Assembly (NCBI GenBank): GCA_963965975.1
Contig: OZ014413.1
Coordinates: 5,590,001 to 5,654,000, forward strand
From: Xestospongia bergquistia
Lineage: Eukaryota; Porifera; Demospongiae; Haplosclerida; Petrosiidae
Direction: 5' to 3'
Length of the DNA stretch: 64,000 nt
Shown here: positions 40,201-55,200 of the stretch, piece after piece
Numbering within the stretch: the first letter of the stretch is position 1
How the letters are laid out: every line of letters begins with the position of its first letter
Made by a program: the position numbers and the translations under genes
Notes under the pieces: model-generated
Told to the model about the DNA's origin: nothing
Databases searched by the model: none
The model's input: only the letters and a program-made list of their open reading frames with translations

Positions 40201-43200
40201 AAGAACTAGACATGTTTGTACTCCAAATTGGTTGACTGGAATTACCGGGCCTGAACGAATCACAAATAATGCAACACCATCTTAATGCATGATAACCAAA
40301 TTGATTAAAACATAGAATTTTAAATGATTCCAAATAATTTATATTTTGCTTCTTACAGGCTGAGATGATCATAATTATAGTAATAGTTATATCCCAGTTG
40401 TTTACAGATAGTTTGAGCATCAATAGAATTAAATCCGTCATCACATATTGTTCCCCATCGTCCATTACAATAGAGCTCAACACGTCCTTCATTAGAATAA
40501 TTTCCTCCCTGAAGACGGATCATACCAGAAAAAGGATTACTGTTCCAGATCCTAGTGCTATCTGTAAAACATGAAGCAAGTGCTAAGGATACATTTATGG
40601 ACTCACAGCAGTACACAGTGGCATCATAAGAGTTAGTATTAGTACATCCATAATCAATGTATGTAGAGAATGAACACTGAAATATAGTAAGGTAGTTGCT
40701 ACTAGCACAGTTGAGGTCATCCATCCTCGTTGGCAAAAAGTCAGTTCCACAACTAAGCAGAAATATTTAAACCCTTAATTTATATTTATGATTATTAGTT
40801 CTAACCTCACTAATCCAGCTCTAGAGTAACTCGATGCTCCAGTGTATCCCAATTGATGACAGATGACATTAGCTTCAACAGAATTGTAGTAGTAATCATC
40901 ACAGATATTGCCCCATTTGTTATTGTAATAAACCCTCACAATTCCATAATAATAAGATGATGAGGCAGACCCATTACAAAATAGAATAATAGCACCATTT
41001 TGAGCACCTTCAGCTAAATGATAAATGATTATCATACACTAATTGCTGACTGAATGGATTATCATATATAATCAATACATATGTTGACGAGATTTTATAA
41101 CTGAACTAACGAAATAACATAGTTACTTACAATGTAATCCATTACATGTAGTCTTGGAATTAGAAGGCTTTAAATATCTACTACTGTAAACTAAAGAATG
41201 ATAATGAGTTAACCTTTGTAATTAAATCATATTAAAAATTAACATGAAAACTTACTACATGTAACAGTAACATCTTCAGTGTGGTTACAACTAGTTAGTG
41301 AAGTTGATGGACAAGAATTACTAGTACCATGACATGTGTCAGAGGAAGAACTAGACATGTTTGTACTCCAAATTGGTTGACTGGAATTACCGGGCCTGAA
41401 CGAATCACAAATAATGCAACACCATCTTAATGCATGATAACCAAATTAATCAAAACATAGAATTTTAAATGATTCCAAATAATTTATATTTTGCTTCTTA
41501 CAGGCTGAGATGATCATAATTATAGTAATAGTTATATCCCAGTTGTTTACAGATAGTTTGAGCATCAATAGAATTAAATCCGCCATCACATATTGTTCCC
41601 CACCGTCCATTACAATAGAGCTCAACACGTCCTTCATTAGAATAGTTTCCTCCCTGAAGACGGATCATACCAGAAAAAGGATTACTGTTCCAGATCCTAG
41701 TGCTATCTGTAAAATATGTAGCAAGTGCTAAGGATACATTTATGGACTCACAGCAGTACACAGTGGCATCATAAGAGTTAGTATTACATCCATAATCAAT
41801 GTATGTAGAGAATGAACACTGAAATATAGTAAGGTAGTTGCTACTAGCACAATTGAGGTCATCCATCCTCGTTGGCAGAGAGTCAGTTCCATAACTAAGC
41901 AGAAATTTTTAAACAATAATTTATTTATGATTATTAGTTCTAACCTCACTAATCCAGCTCTAGAGTAACTTGATGCTCCAGTATATCCCAATTGATGACA
42001 GATGACATTAGCTTCAGCAGAATTGTAGTAGTAATCATCACAGATATTGCCCCATTTGTTATTGTAATAAACCCTCACAATTCCATAATAATAAGATGAT
42101 GAGGCAGACCCATTACAAAATAGAATAATAGCACCATTTTGAGCACCTTCAGCTAAATGATAAATGATTATCATACACTAATTGCTGACTGAATGGATTA
42201 TCATATATAGTCAATACATATGTTGACGAGATTTTATAACTGAACTAACGAAATAACATAGTTACTTACAATGTAATCCATTACATGTAGTCTTGGAATT
42301 AGAAGGCTTTAAATATCTACTACTGTAAACTAAAGAATGATAATGAGTTAACCTTTGTAATTAAATCATATTAAAAATTAACATGAAAACTTACTACATG
42401 TAACAGTAACATCTTCAGTGTGGTTACAACTAGTTAGTGAAGTTGATGGACAAGAATTACTAGTACCATGACATGTGTCAGAGGAAGAACTAGACATGTT
42501 TGTACTCCAAATTGGTTGACTGGAATTACCGGGCCTGAACGAATCACAAATAATGCAACACCATCTTAATGCATGATAACCAAATTAATCAAAACATAGA
42601 ATTTTAAATGATTCCAAATAATTTATATTTTGCTTCTTACAGGCTGAGATGATCATAATTATAGTAATAGTTATATCCCAGTTGTTTACAGATAGTTTGA
42701 GCATCAATAGAATTAAATCCGCCATCACATATTGTTCCCCATCGTCCATTACAATAGAGCTCAACACGTCCTTCATTAGAATAATTTCCTCCCTGAAGAC
42801 GGATCATACCAGAAAAAGGATTACTGTTCCAGATCCTAGTGGTATCTGTAAAATATGTAGCAAGTGCTAAGGATACATTTATGGACTCACAGCAGTACAC
42901 AGTGGCATCATAAGAGTTAGTATTACATCCATAATCAATGTATGTAGAGAATGAACACTGAAATATAGTAAGGTAGTTGCTACTAGCACAGTTGAGGTCA
43001 TCCATCCTCGTTGGCAAAAAGTCAGTTCCACAACTAAGCAGAAATATTTAAACCCTTAATTTATATTTATGATTATTAGTTCTAACCTCACTAATCCAGC
43101 TCTAGAGTAACTCGATGCTCCAGTGTATCCCAATTGATGACAGATGACATTAGCTTCAGCAGAATTGTAGTAGTAATCATCACAGATATTGCCCCATTTG

Positions 43201-46200
43201 TTATTGTAATAAACCCTCACAATTCCATAATAATAAGATGATGAGGCAGACCCATTACAAAATAGAATAATAGCACCATTTTGAGCACCTTCAGCTAAAT
43301 GATAAATGACTATCATACACTAATTGCTGACTGAATGGATTATCATATATAGTCAATACATTATGTTGACGAGATTTTCTAACTGAACTAACGAAATAAC
43401 ATAGTTACTTACAATGTAATCCATTACATGTAGTCTTGGAATTAGAAGCCTTTAAATATCTACTACTGTAAACTAAAGAATGATAATGAGTTAACCTTTG
43501 TAATTAAATCATATTAAAAATTAACATGAAAACTTACTACATGTAACAGTAACATCTTCAGTGTGGTTACAACTAGTTAGTGAAGTTGATGGACAAGAAT
43601 TACTAGTACCATGACATGTGTCAGAGGAAGAACTAGACATGTTTGTACTCCAAATTGGTTGACTGGAATTACCGGGCCTGAACGAATCACAAATAATGCA
43701 ACACCATCTTAATGCATGATAACCAAATTAATTAAAATATAGAATTTTAAATGATTCCAAATAATTTATATTTTACTTCTTACAGGCTGAGATGATCATA
43801 ATTATAGTAATAGTTATATCCCAGTTGTTTACAGATAGTTTGAGCATCAATAGAATTAAATCCGTCATCACATATTGTTCCCCATCGTCCATTACAATAG
43901 AGCTCAACACGTCCTTCATTAGAATAATTACCTCCCTGAAGACGGATCATACCAGAAAAAGGATTACTGTTCCAGATCCTAGTGCTATCTGTAAAATATG
44001 TAGCAAGTGCTAAGGATACATTTATGGACTCACAGCAGTACACAGTGGCATCATAAGAGTTAGTATTAGTACATCCACTATCAATGGATGTAGAGAATGA
44101 ACACTGAAATATAGTAAGGTAGTTGCTACTAGCACAATTGAGGTCATCCATCCTCGTTGGCAGAGAGTCAGTTCCATAACTAAGCAGAAATTTTTAAACC
44201 CTAATTTATTTATGATTATTAGTTCTAACCTCACTAATCCAGCTCTAGAGTAACTTGATGCCCCAGTGTATCCCAATTGATGACAGATGACATTAGCTTC
44301 AGCAGAATTGTAGTAGTAATCATCACAGATATTGCCCCATTTGTTATTGTAATAAACCCTCACAATTCCATAATAATAAGATGATGAGGCAGACTCATTA
44401 CGAGATAGAATAATAGCACCATTTTGAGCACCTTCGGCTAAATGATAAAAAATTATCATACAATTGATGACTGAATGGATTATCATATATAGTCAATACA
44501 TATGTTGACGAGATTTTATAACTGAACTAACGAAATAACATAGTTACTTACAACGTAATCCATAACATGTAGTCTTGGAATTAGAAGGCTTTAAATATCT
44601 ACTACTGTAAACTAAAGAATGATAATGAGTTAACCTTTGTAATTAAATCATATTAAAAATTAACATGAAAACTTACTACATGTAACAGTAACATCTTCAG
44701 TGTGGTTACAACTAGTTAGTGAAGTTGATGGACAAGAATTACTAGTACCATGACATGTGTCAGAGGAAGAACTAGACATGTTTGTACTCCAAATTGGTTG
44801 ACTGGAATTACCGGGCCTGAACGAATCACAAATAATGCAACACCATCTTAATGCATGATAACCAAATTGATTAAAACATAGAATTTTAAATGATTCCAAA
44901 TAATTTATATTTTGCTTCTTACAGGCTGAGATGATCATAATTATAGTAATAGTTATATCCCAGTTGTTTACAGATAGTTTGAGCATCAATAGAATTAAAT
45001 CCGTCATCACATATTGTTCCCCACCGTCCATTACAATAGAGCTCAACACGTCCTTCATTAGAATAATTTCCTCCCTGAAGACGGATCATACCAGAAAAAG
45101 GATTACTGTTCCAGATCCTAGTGCTATCTGTAAAACATGTAGCAAGTGCTAAGGATACATTTATGGACTCACAGCAGTACACAGTGGCATCATAAGAGTT
45201 AGTATTAGTACATCCACTATCAATGGATGTAGAGAATGAACACTGAAATATAGTAAGGTAGTTGCTACTAGCACAATTGAGGTCATCCATCCTCGTTGGC
45301 AGAGAGTCAGTTCCATAACTAAGCAGAAATTTTTAAACCCTAATTTATTTATGATTATTAGTTCTAACCTCACTAATCCAGCTCTAGAGTAACTTGATGC
45401 CCCAGTGTATCCCAATTGATGACAGATGACATTAGCTTCAGCAGAATTGTAGTAGTAATCATCACAGATATTGCCCCATTTGTTATTGTAATAAACCCTC
45501 ACAATTCCATAATAATAAGATGATGAGGCAGACTCATTACGAGATAGAATAATAGCACCATTTTGAGCACCTTCGGCTAAATGATAAAAAATTATCATAC
45601 AATTGATGACTGAATGGATTATCATATATAGTCAATACATATGTTGACGAGATTTTATAACTGAACTAACGAAATAACATAGTTACTTACAACGTAATCC
45701 ATAACATGTAGTCTTGGAATTAGAAGGCTTTAAATATCTACTACTGTAAACTAAAGAATGATAATGAGTTAACCTTTGTAATTAAATCATATTAAAAATT
45801 AACATGAAAACTTACTACATGTAACAGTAACATCTTCAGTGTGGTTACAACTAGTTAGTGAAGTTGATGGACAAGAATTACTAGTACCATGACATGTGTC
45901 AGAGGAAGAACTAGACATGTTTGTACTCCAAATTGGTTGACTGGAATTACCGGGCCTGAACGAATCACAAATAATGCAACACCATCTTAATGCATGATAA
46001 CCAAATTGATTAAAACATAGAATTTTAAATGATTCCAAATAATTTATATTTTGCTTCTTACAGGCTGAGATGATCATAATTATAGTAATAGTTATATCCC
46101 AGTTGTTTACAGATAGTTTGAGCATCAATAGAATTAAATCCGTCATCACATATTGTTCCCCACCGTCCATTACAATAGAGCTCAACACGTCCTTCATTAG

Positions 46201-49200
46201 AATAATTTCCTCCCTGAAGACGGATCATACCAGAAAAAGGATTACTGTTCCAGATCCTAGTGCTATCTGTAAAACATGTAGCAAGTGCTAAGGATACATT
46301 TATGGACTCACAGCAGTACACAGTGGCATCATAAGAGTTAGTATTAGTACATCCATAATCAATGTATGTAGAGAATGAACATTGAAATATAGTAAGGTAG
46401 TTGCTACTAGCACAGTTGAGGTCATCCATCCTCGTTGGCAAAAAGTCAGTTCCACAACTAAGCAGAAATATTTAAACCCTTAATTTATATTTATGATTAT
46501 TAGTTCTAACCTCACTAATCCAGCTCTAGAGTAACTTGATGCTCCAGTGTATCCCAATTGATGACAGATGACATTAGCTTCAGCAGAATTGTAGTAGTAA
46601 TCATCACAGATATTGCCCCATTTGTTATTGTAATAAACCCTCACAATTCCATAATAATAAGATGATGAGGCAGACCCATTACAAAATAGAATAATAGCAC
46701 CATTTTGAGCACCTTCAGCTAAATGATAAATGATTATCATACACTAATTGCTGACTGAATGGATTATCATATATAGTCAATACATTATGTTGACGAGATT
46801 TTCTAACTGAACTAACGAAATAACATAGTTACTTACAATGTAATCCATTACATGTAGTCTTGGAATTAGAAGGCTTTAAATATCTACTACTGTAAACTAA
46901 AGAATGATAATGAGTTAACCTTTGTAATTAAATCATATTAAAAATTAACATGAAAACTTACTACATGTAACAGTAACATCTTCAGTGTGGTTACAACTAG
47001 TTAGTGAAGTTGATGGACAAGAATTACTAGTACCATGACATGTGTCAGAGGAAGAACTAGACATGTTTGTACTCCAAATTGGTTGACTGGAATTACCGGG
47101 CCTGAACGAATCACAAATAATGCAACACCATCTTAATGCATGATAACCAAATTAATCAAAACATAGAATTTTAAATGATTCCAAATAAATTATATTTTGC
47201 TTCTTACAGGCTGAGATGATCATAATTATAGTAATAGTTATATCCCAGTTGTTTACAGATAGTTTGAGCATCAATAGAATTAAATCCGTCATCACATATT
47301 GTTCCCCACCGTCCATTACAATAGAGCTCAACACGTCCTTCATTAGAATAATTTCCTCCTTGAAGACGGATCATACCAGAAAAAGGATTACTGTTCCAGA
47401 TCCTAGTGCTATCTGTAAAACATGTAGCAAGTGCTAAGGATACATTTATGGACTCACAGCAGTACACAGTGGCATCATAAGAGTTAGTATTAGTACATCC
47501 ATAATCAATGTATGTAGAGAATGAACATTGAAATATAGTAAGGTAGTTGCTACTAGCACAATTGAGGTCATCCATCCTCGTTGGCAAAAAGTCAGTTCCA
47601 CAACTAAGCAGAAATATTTAAACCCTTAATTTATATTTATGATTATTAGTTCTAACCTCACTAATCCAGCTCTAGAGTAACTCGATGCTCCAGTGTATCC
47701 CAATTGATGACAGATGACATTAGCTTCAGCAGAATTGTAGTAGTAATCATCACAGATATTGCCCCATTTGTTATTGTAATAAACCCTCACAATTCCATAA
47801 TAATAAGATGATGAGGCAGACCCATTACAAAATAGAATAATAGCACCATTTTGAGCACCTTCAGCTAAATGATAAATGATTATCATACACTAATTGCTGA
47901 CTGAATGGATTATCATATATAATCAATACATATGTTGACGAGATTTTATAACTGAACTAACGAAATAACATAGTTACTTACAATGTAATCCATTACATGT
48001 AGTCTTGGAATTAGAAGGCTTTAAATATCTACTACTGTAAACTAAAGAATGATAATGAATTAACCTTTGTAATTAAATCATATTAAAAATTAACATGAAA
48101 ACTTACTACATGTAACAGTAACATCTTCAGTGTGGTTACAACTAGTTAGTGAAGTTGATGGACAAGAATTACTAGTACCATGACATGTGTCAGAGGAAGA
48201 ACTAGACATGTTTGTACTCCAAATTGGTTGACTGGAATTACCGGGCCTGAACGAATCACAAATAATGCAACACCATCTTAATGCATGATAACCAAATTAA
48301 TCAAAACATAGAATTTTAAATGATTCCAAATAATTTATATTTTGCTTCTTACAGGCTGAGATGATCATAATTATAGTAATAGTTATATCCCAGTTGTTTA
48401 CAGATAGTTTGAGCATCAATAGAATTAAATCCGTCATCACATATTGTTCCCCACCGTCCATTACAATAGAGCTCAACACGTCCTTCATTAGAATAGTTTC
48501 CTCCCTGAAGACGGATCATACCAGAAAAAGGATTACTGTTCCAGATCCTAGTGCTATCTGTAAAATATGTAGCAAGTGCTAAGGATACATTTATGGACTC
48601 ACAGCAGTACACAGTGGCATCATAAGAGTTAGTATTACATCCATAATCAATGTATGTAGAGAATGAACACTGAAATATAGTAAGGTAGTTGCTACTAGCA
48701 CAATTGAGGTCATCCATCCTCGTTGGCAGAGAGTCAGTTCCATAACTAAGCAGAAATTTTTAAACAATAATTTATTTATGATTATTAGTTCTAACCTCAC
48801 TAATCCAGCTCTAGAGTAACTTGATGCTCCAGTATATCCCAATTGATGACAGATGACATTAGCTTCAGCAGAATTGTAGTAGTAATCATCACAGATATTG
48901 CCCCATTTGTTATTGTAATAAACCCTCACAATTCCATAATAATAAGATGATGAGGCAGACTCATTACGAGATAGAATAATAGCACCATTTTGAGCACCTT
49001 CGGCTAAATGATAAAAAATTATCATACACTAATTGCTGACTGAATGGATTATCATATATAGTCAATACATATGTTGACGAGATTTTATAACTGAACTAAC
49101 GAAATAACATAGTTACTTACAATGTAATCCATAACATGTAGTCTTGGAATTAGAAGGCTTTAAATATCTACTACTGTAAACTAAAGAATGATAATGAGTT

Positions 49201-52200
49201 AACCTTTGTAATTAAATCATATTAAAAATTAACATGAAAACTTACTACATGTAACAGTAACATCTTCAGTGTGGTTACAACTAGTTAGTGAAGTTGATGG
49301 ACAAGAATTACTAGTACCATGACATGTGTCAGAGGAAGAACTAGACATGTTTGTACTCCAAATTGGTTGACTGGAATTACCGGGCCTGAACGAATCACAA
49401 ATAATGCAACACCATCTTAATGCATGATAACCAAATTAATCAAAACATAGAATTTTAAATGATTCCAAATAAATTATATTTTGCTTCTTACAGGCTGAGA
49501 TGATCATAATTATAGTAATAGTTATATCCCAGTTGTTTACAGATAGTTTGAGCATCAATAGAATTAAATCCGTCATCACATATTGTTCCCCACCGTCCAT
49601 TACAATAGAGCTCAACACGTCCTTCATTAGAATAATTTCCTCCCTGAAGACGGATCATACCAGAAAAAGGATTACTGTTCCAGATCCTAGTGCTATCTGT
49701 AAAACATGTAGCAAGTGCTAAGGATACATTTATGGACTCACAGCAGTACACAGTGGCATCATAAGAGTTAGTATTAGTACATCCATAATCAATGTATGTA
49801 GAGAATGAACACTGAAATATAGTAAGGTAGTTGCTACTAGCACAGTTGAGGTCATCCATCCTCGTTGGCAAAAAGTCAGTTCCACAACTAAGCAGAAATA
49901 TTTAAACCCTTAATTTATATTTATGATTATTAGTTCTAACCTCACTAATCCAGCTCTAGAGTAACTCGATGCTCCAGTGTATCCCAATTGATGACAGATG
50001 ACATTAGCTTCAGCAGAATTGTAGTAGTAATCATCACAGATATTGCCCCATTTGTTATTGTAATAAACCCTCACAATTCCATAATAATAAGATGATGAGG
50101 CAGACCCATTACAAAATAGAATAATAGCACCATTTTGAGCACCTTCAGCTAAATGATAAATGATTATCATACACTAATTGCTGACTGAATGGATTATCAT
50201 ATATAATCAATACATATGTTGACGAGATTTTATAACTGAACTAACGAAATAACATAGTTACTTACAATGTAATCCATTACATGTAGTCTTGGAATTAGAA
50301 GGCTTTAAATATCTACTACTGTAAACTAAAGAATGATAATGAGTTAACCTTTGTAATTAAATCATATTAAAAATTAACATGAAAACTTACTACATGTAAC
50401 AGTAACATCTTCAGTGTGGTTACAACTAGTTAGTGAAGTTGATGGACAAGAATTACTAGTACCATGACATGTGTCAGAGGAAGAACTAGACATGTTTGTA
50501 CTCCAAATTGGTTGACTGAAATTACCGGGCCTGAACGAATCACAAATAATGCAACACCATCTTAATGCATGATAACCAAATTAATCAAAACATAGAATTT
50601 TAAATGATTCCAAATAAATTATATTTTGCTTCTTACAGGCTGAGATGATCATAATTATAGTAATAGTTATATCCCAGTTGTTTACAGATAGTTTGAGCAT
50701 CAATAGAATTAAATTCGTCATCACATATTGTTCCCCACCGTCCATTACAATAGAGCTCAACACGTCCTTCATTAGAATAATTTCCTCCTTGAAGACGGAT
50801 CATACCAGAAAAAGGATTACTGTTCCAGATCCTAGTGCTATCTGTAAAACATGTAGCAAGTGCTAAGGATACATTTATGGACTCACAGCAGTACACAGTG
50901 GCATCATAAGAGTTAGTATTAGTACATCCATAATCAATGTATGTAGAGAATGAACATTGAAATATAGTAAGGTAGTTGCTACTAGCACAATTGAGGTCAT
51001 CCATCCTCGTTGGCAAAAAGTCAGTTCCACAACTAAGCAGAAATATTTAAACCCTTAATTTATATTTATGATTATTAGTTCTAACCTCACTAATCCAGCT
51101 CTAGAGTAACTCGATGCTCCAGTGTATCCCAATTGATGACAGATGACATTAGCTTCAGCAGAATTGTAGTAGTAATCATCACAGATATTGCCCCATTTGT
51201 TATTGTAATAAACCCTCACAATTCCATAATAATAAGATGATGAGGCAGACCCATTACAAAATAGAATAATAGCACCATTTTGAGCACCTTCGGCTAAATG
51301 ATAAATGATTATCATACACTAATTGCTGACTGAATGGATTATCATATATAATCAATACATATGTTGACGAGATTTTCTAACTGAACTAACGAAATAACAT
51401 AGTTACTTACAATGTAATCCATTACATGTAGTCTTGGAATTAGAAGGCTTTAAATATCTACTACTGTAAACTAAAGAATGGTAATGAGTTAACCTTTGTA
51501 ATTAAATCATATTAAAAATTAACATGAAAACTTACTACATGTAACAGTAACATCTTCAGTGTGGTTACAACTAGTTAGTGAAGTTGATGGACAAGAATTA
51601 CTAGTACCATGACATGTGTCAGAGGAAGAACTAGACATGTTTGTACTCCAAATTGGTTGACTGGAATTACCGGGCCTGAACGAATCACAAATAATGCAAC
51701 ACCATCTTAATGCATGATAACCAAATTGATTAAAACATAGAATTTTAAATGATTCCAAATAATTTATATTTTGCTTCTTACAGGCTGAGATGATCATAAT
51801 TATAGTAATAGTTATATCCCAGTTGTTTACAGATAGTTTGAGCATCAATAGAATTAAATCCGTCATCACATATTGTTCCCCACCGTCCATTACAATAGAG
51901 CTCAACACGTCCTTCATTAGAATAGTTTCCTCCCTGAAGACGGATCATACCAGAAAAAGGATTACTGTTCCAGATCCTAGTGCTATCTGTAAAATATGTA
52001 GCAAGTGCTAAGGATACATTTATGGACTCACAGCAGTACACAGTGGCATCATAAGAGTTAGTATTAGTACATCCATAATCAATGTATGTAGAGAATGAAC
52101 ACTGAAATATAGTAAGGTAGTTGCTACTAGCACAATTGAGGTCATCCATCCTCGTTGGCAGAGAGTCAGTTCCATAACTAAGCAGAAATTTTTAAACAAT

Positions 52201-55200
52201 AATTTATTTATGATTATTAGTTCTAACCTCACTAATCCAGCTCTAGAGTAACTTGATGCTCCAGTATATCCCAATTGATGACAGATGACATTAGCTTCAG
52301 CAGAATTGTAGTAGTAATCATCACAGATATTGCCCCATTTGTTATTGTAATAAACCCTCACAATTCCATAATAATAAGATGATGAGGCAGACTCATTACG
52401 AGATAGAATAATAGCACCATTTTGAGCACCTTCGGCTAAATGATAAAAAATTATCATACACTAATTGATGACTGAATGGATTATCATATATAGTCAATAC
52501 ATATGTTGACGAGATTTTCTAACTGAACTAACGAAATAACATAGTTACTTACAACGTAATCCATTACATGTAGTCTTGGAATTAGAAGGCTTTAAATATC
52601 TACTACTGTAAACTAAAGAATGATAATGAGTTAACCTTTGTAATTAAATCATATTAAAAATTAACATGAAAACTTACTACATGTAACAGTAACATCTTCA
52701 GTGTGGTTACAACTAGTTAGTGAAGTTGATGGACAAGAATTACTAGTACCATGACATGTGTCAGAGGAAGAACTAGACATGTTTGTACTCCAAATTGGTT
52801 GACTGGAATTACCGGGCCTGAACGAATCACAAATAATGCAACACCATCTTAATGCATGATAACCAAATTAATCAAAACATAGAATTTTAAATGATTCCAA
52901 ATAAATTATATTTTGCTTCTTACAGGCTGAGATGATCATAATTATAGTAATAGTTATATCCCAGTTGTTTACAGATAGTTTGAGCATCAATAGAATTAAA
53001 TCCGTCATCACATATTGTTCCCCACCGTCCATTACAATAGAGCTCAACACGTCCTTCATTAGAATAATTTCCTCCTTGAAGACGGATCATACCAGAAAAA
53101 GGATTACTGTTCCAGATCCTAGTGCTATCTGTAAAACATGTAGCAAGTGCTAAGGATACATTTATGGACTCACAGCAGTACACAGTGGCATCATAAGAGT
53201 TAGTATTACATCCATAATCAATGTATGTAGAGAATGAACACTGAAATATAGTAAGGTAGTTGCTACTAGCACAATTGAGGTCATCCATCCTCGTTGGCAG
53301 AGAGTCAGTTCCATAACTAAGCAGAAATTTTTAAACCCTAATTTATTTATGATTATTAGTTCTAACCTCACTAGTCCAGCTCTAGAGTAACTTGATGCTC
53401 CAGTATATCCCAATTGATGACAGATGACATTAGCTTCAGCAGAATTGTAGTAGTAATCATCACAGATATTGCCCCATTTGTTATTGTAATAAACCCTCAC
53501 AATTCCATAATAATAAGATGATGAGGCAGACCCATTACAAAATAGAATAATAGCACCATTTTGAGCACCTTCAGCTAAATGATAAATGATTATCATACAC
53601 TAATTGCTGACTGAATGGATTATCATATATAGTCAATACATATGTTGACGAGATTTTCTAACTGAACTAACGAAATAACATAGTTACTTACAATGTAATC
53701 CATTACATGTAGTCTTGGAATTAGAAGGCTTTAAATATCTACTACTGTAAACTAAAGAATGATAATGAGTTAACTTTTGTAATTAAATCATATTAAAAAT
53801 TAACATGAAAACTTACTACATGTAACAGTAACATCTTCAGTGTGGTTACAACTAGTTAGTGAAGTTGATGGACAAGAATTACTAGTACCATGACATGTGT
53901 CAGAGGAAGAACTAGACATGTTTGTACTCCAAATTGGTTGACTGGAATTACCGGGCCTGAACGAATCACAAATAATGCAACACCATCTTAATGCATGATA
54001 ACCAAATTAATCAAAATATAGAATTTTAAATGATTCCAAGTAAATTATATTTTGCTTCTTACAGGCTGAGATGATCATAATTATAGTAATAGTTATATCC
54101 CAGTTGTTTACAGATAGTTTGAGCATCAATAGAATTAAATCCGTCATCACATATTGTTCCCCACCGTCCATTACAATAGAGCTCAACACGTCCTTCATTA
54201 GAATAATTTCCTCCTTGAAGACGGATCATACCAGAAAAAGGATTACTGTTCCAGATCCTAGTGCTATCTGTAAAATATGTAGCAAGTGCTAAGGATACAT
54301 TTATGGACTCACAGCAGTACACAGTGGCATCATAAGAGTTAGTATTAGTACATCCATAATCAATGTATGTAGAGAATGAACACTGAAATATAGTAAGGTA
54401 GTTACTACTAACACAATTGAGGTCATCCATCCTCGTTGGCAGAGAGTCAGTTCCATAACTAATAAGAAATTTTTAAACCCTAATTTATATTTATGATTAT
54501 TAGTTCTAACCTCACTAATCCAGCTCTAGAGTAACTTGATGCTCCAGTATATCCCAATTGATGACAGATGACATTAGCTTCAGCAGAATTGTAGTAGTAA
54601 TCATCACAGATATTGCCCCATTCGTTATTGTAAAAGACCCTCACAATACCATAGTAATAAGATGATGAAGTATACTCATTACGAAACAAGTTAATCGCAC
54701 CATTTTTTAAAGCTATAGTATAATGAAATATTTAATTTGTCTCATGAATTTTATAATTTATTTCGCCACATTGTTTATAACAGAAAGTGTAATAACAGTG
54801 TAGTGAAAAGTGTGAGCATGCTTGTACTGATATATGTATAGTCCTATAGACATAGAGAGTTGTAATAGTCTTTTTAACATAGTATATTTTTTGAATACTG
54901 CTGATCATTCCCTAGTTTCATTGACCAGCATTTATATATAAATATTGATATTATTTATAGAAATTAGACATGCTATTATTAAAAGTATTGATATATATCA
55001 GCTGAATTATAAATGATAGAGCAAAAAAGTATATATAGGTTTGTTACAATAGTAATAGTTTCTGATAAAAGATGTGTTGAATGTAATTATGGATATGAAT
55101 ATCATGAGTAAAACATGATATGACTCACAACAATATAATAATGATATCATTTTGCTATTAATAATATGCATATACTCACTTATTTTTTGATCATTATCTA

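Noticed and set aside
35307-53596. Frames of 144-154 codons running from exon A through the A-B intron into exon B
   Set aside because: The intron retention frame enters exon B out of phase. The spliced frame restores MDDLNC and the remaining SRCR cysteines. I used the presence or absence of the intronic stop only as a class marker.
30518-54198. Short minus-strand frames of 63 codons starting MKDVLSS in each unit
   Set aside because: They are exon C read in the wrong frame and on into the C-D intron. The SRCR frame in the same place has all the cysteines and WGTICDD.
30582-54292. A conserved plus-strand open frame of about 73 codons (MIIIIVIVISQLFT...) opposite every exon C
   Set aside because: It is the antisense shadow of the conserved SRCR exon C. 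It repeats only because the exon repeats, and it has no promoter or independent conservation.
28974-54712. A CRISPR-like or satellite array
   Set aside because: The period is 1.14 kb and the repeated part is coding with splice sites; there are no short spacers.
28974-54712. Several separate two-domain SRCR genes in tandem
   Set aside because: No unit has its own signal peptide, start, stop or membrane exon, and exon E joins the next exon A in matching phase every time I checked.
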